Origin: Bacillota bacterium
GTDB taxonomy: Bacteria; Bacillota; Clostridia; Christensenellales; Aristaeellaceae
Assembly (NCBI GenBank): GCA_023459275.1
Contig: JAEWVC010000002.1
Span: 1 to 31,476 of the forward strand
DNA length: 31,476 nt
Direction of reading: 5' to 3'
Position 1 is the first letter of the stretch, and each line of letters opens with the position of its first letter. Both the position numbers and the translations under genes were made by a program. The notes beneath the pieces were generated by a model, which was not told where the DNA came from, made no database searches, and saw only the letters and a list, made by a program, of their open reading frames with translations. This document shows positions 29,974 to 31,476 of this stretch, piece after piece.

Positions 29974-31137
29974 TTACCGGTAGGAGGCCGCAAGGATCGC
30001 TTCCACGTCCTGCTGGTTGATTTCGCAGGGGTCCACGTCGAACAGCCCGCCCATGATCTTCCGGGCGTGGGCGGCCAGGCGGGGCAGGTCTTCCTTTTGG
30101 ATGCCGTAAGCGGAGAGCTTCAAAGCGTCCACGCCGCAGTCCTTTTGAAGCGCAACGAGCGCGGCCACAAAATCCATGGGCGTTTTGGCGTCCTCTTTGC
30201 CCAAGGCCTTGGCCATGTCCACCATCCGCTGGCCGCAGCAGCCGGATTTGGCCAGGTGGGTGTAATAGGCGGCGCTTACAATAATCAGCCCCGCGCCGTG
30301 GGGCAACTCCGGCTTGAAGCCGCTCAGGGCATGCTCGATGGAGTGCTCGCTGATGCAGCCGGAGGTGGACTCCACAAACCCGGAAAGGGTGTTGGCCAGG
30401 GCGATATCCTCCCGGGCTTTGATGTCCTGGCCGTTTTTCACCGCGGCGGCCAGGCTGCGGCCCACCAGGCGGATGGCCTGAAGCGCGTACAGATCGCTCA
30501 TTTCGTTGGCGGTGCGGTTGACGTAGCCCTCCGTGCTGTGGAACAGCGCGTCAAAGCCCTGATAGGCGGTGAGGGCCGGGGGCACGGAAACCATGAGCTC
30601 CGGGTCCACAATGGACAGGCAGGGGAAGGTTTTTTCATATCCGAAGCCGATTTTTTCGTCCCCGTTGGTGATCACGGTCCAGGGGTCCGCCTCGGTGCCC
30701 GTGCCGGCGGTAGTGGTGATGGCCACCATGGGCAGGGGGTCGTTGGGCACAGGCAGCCCTTTGCCGGAGCCGCCGGAGATATAATCCCAGTAATCCCCGG
30801 GGTTGGCCGCCATGACGGCGATGGACTTGGCGGAATCCATGCTGCTGCCCCCGCCCAGGCCGATGACGAAATCACAGCCTGTTTCCCTGGCCAGGGCCGC
30901 GCCCTCCATCACGTGCTCTTTGATGGGGTTGGGCAGGATTTTGGGGAAAAGCACGTGGGCGACGTTTGCCATGTCAAGCTGGGCGGTGAGTTTGTTAAGG
31001 ATGCCCAGGCGCTTCATGGAGTTGCCGGCGGAAATGACGATCAGGGCTTTTTTGCCGGGCAGGGGTTGGGCGTGGAGCTCGCTTAACTTGCCGCTGCCGA
31101 AGAGGATGCGGGCGGGCATGTGGTAGGTGAAGGGCAT
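29974..31137 (-). CDS. Iron-containing alcohol dehydrogenase
   Basis: A 387-residue group III (Fe-dependent) alcohol dehydrogenase that reduces aldehydes or ketones with NAD(P)H, or the reverse. Nucleotide-binding GGGSSMDSAKS is at 96-106, and metal ligands by alignment to FucO are D196 and H200 (GFDALFHSTE), H265 (SEHSIEH) and H280 (PHGAGLIIV). I use the ATG at 31137, which has AAGGAGG about 9 bases upstream; the in-frame extension to 31185 lacks a site. It resembles butanol-dehydrogenase-like enzymes but the alcohol is not predictable. It is followed by hairpin element C and galM. Confidence 0.93.
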   Translation of the reverse strand: MPFTYHMPARILFGSGKLSELHAQPLPGKKALIVISAGNSMKRLGILNKLTAQLDMANVAHVLFPKILPNPIKEHVMEGAALARETGCDFVIGLGGGSSMDSAKSIAVMAANPGDYWDYISGGSGKGLPVPNDPLPMVAITTTAGTGTEADPWTVITNGDEKIGFGYEKTFPCLSIVDPELMVSVPPALTAYQGFDALFHSTEGYVNRTANEMSDLYALQAIRLVGRSLAAAVKNGQDIKAREDIALANTLSGFVESTSGCISEHSIEHALSGFKPELPHGAGLIIVSAAYYTHLAKSGCCGQRMVDMAKALGKEDAKTPMDFVAALVALQKDCGVDALKLSAYGIQKEDLPRLAAHARKIMGGLFDVDPCEINQQDVEAILAASYR

Positions 31138-31274
31138 GGGAAGGTACCTCCTTGTTGGTTTGGGGTGGGTTGTAGCCGAAGTCATTCTTTACAAGACATG
31201 GTTGTGCCAGGCCGGTGTGATTATGACGCAGGAGGGAGTAGGGGGGATTTCGATGTCCCCCCCTTCACCAACTT

Positions 31275-31370
31275 GCTCAATCGTCGCCGCATTTCGCTGT
31301 CGCTCATGCGGCTCGTTTCGCAAGCCTCCTCCGCCTCGCTTTATCCGCCACAGGCGGCGCTCGGCTTCGG
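31275..31370. repeat. Dispersed intergenic repeat, copy B
   Basis: Begins GCTCAATCGTCGC, runs through CGCTCATGCGGCTCGTTTCGC and CCTCCTCCGCCTCGC, and ends near GGCGGCGCTCGG, matching the block order of copy A at 11-106. A frame on the minus strand (31189-31431) runs through it but has no ribosome site and is Arg/Gly-rich. Confidence 0.65.
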
Positions 31371-31397
31371 AGCCTCCTGCACCTCCCCTCCCATCCG

Positions 31398-31476
31398 GCT
31401 CAATCGTCGCACTGCTCACTGCCGTTCGCATTGCTCGTTTCGCCGGCCTCCTTCGCCTCGCCTATCGCCCCCACAG
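31398..31476. repeat. Dispersed intergenic repeat, copy C, cut by the window end
   Basis: Begins GCTCAATCGTCGC 123 bases after the start of copy B. It is closest to copy A in its middle: CTGCTC, TTCGCAT, GCTCGTTTCGCCGGCC, TTCGCCTCGCC. The copy is truncated by the end of the window. Confidence 0.65.

Noticed and set aside
31189..31431. 80-codon minus-strand frame at the right end
   Set aside because: It spans the dispersed repeat, lacks a ribosome site, and would be an artefact of the repeat.

Overview
The window looks like chromosome from a GC-rich member of the Bacillota, class Clostridia. The supporting signs are AGGAGG-type ribosome binding sites before nearly every gene, a sporulation-type SPOCS/LysM protein, a two-permease sugar ABC system with no ATPase of its own, CCA-encoding tRNA genes, and many GTG/TTG starts. 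I cannot name the genus. About thirty features are ordinary metabolic or regulatory genes. No phage, transposase, CRISPR array or rRNA is visible.

Left part (1-7.1 kb, minus strand): a complete cyanophycin module reads iadA, cphB, cphA. It makes the Asp/Arg storage polymer, cuts it to beta-Asp-Arg, and splits the dipeptide. To its right lies a PrpR-type regulator that has lost the sigma-54 contact loop and the Walker B acids. Middle-left (7.1-14.1 kb, plus strand): divergent from that regulator is a six-gene catabolic operon: solute-binding protein, two permeases, FAD oxidoreductase, enolase-superfamily acid-sugar dehydratase and DapA-family aldolase/dehydratase. Its substrate is probably a sugar acid or related polyol, but is unknown.

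Middle (14.2-19.9 kb): a FAD/Rieske oxidoreductase, a Phd/RelE-type toxin-antitoxin pair with its own strong promoter and terminator, an AraC/GyrI-like regulator, threonine synthase, and a small P-loop ATPase. A terminator hairpin lies between the ATPase and thrC and leaves no room for a separate thrC promoter.

Middle-right (20.2-24.9 kb): a MerR/AdhR-like regulator diverges from a five-gene operon: carboxymuconolactone decarboxylase-like protein, aldo-keto reductase, cupin, second aldo-keto reductase, exported double cyclophilin-like protein. The intergenic region has two 19-bp-spacer promoters whose operators are inverted copies of each other, ten helical turns apart. This looks like a carbonyl or electrophile stress operon.

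Right part (25.1-31.5 kb): tRNA-Thr(CGT) and tRNA-Pro(CGG) with promoter and terminator, an exported protein of three internal repeats, a candidate structured RNA with mutually exclusive helices and a terminator, a SPOCS/LysM protein whose ribosome binding site is buried in a perfect hairpin, an array of five consecutive hairpins, then galM and an iron alcohol dehydrogenase on the minus strand. Three members of one covarying hairpin family sit just after the stops of cphA, galM and the dehydrogenase. A separate 85-100 bp repeat occurs at both window ends. The most unusual material is in the non-coding DNA, especially 26.5-28.6 kb.
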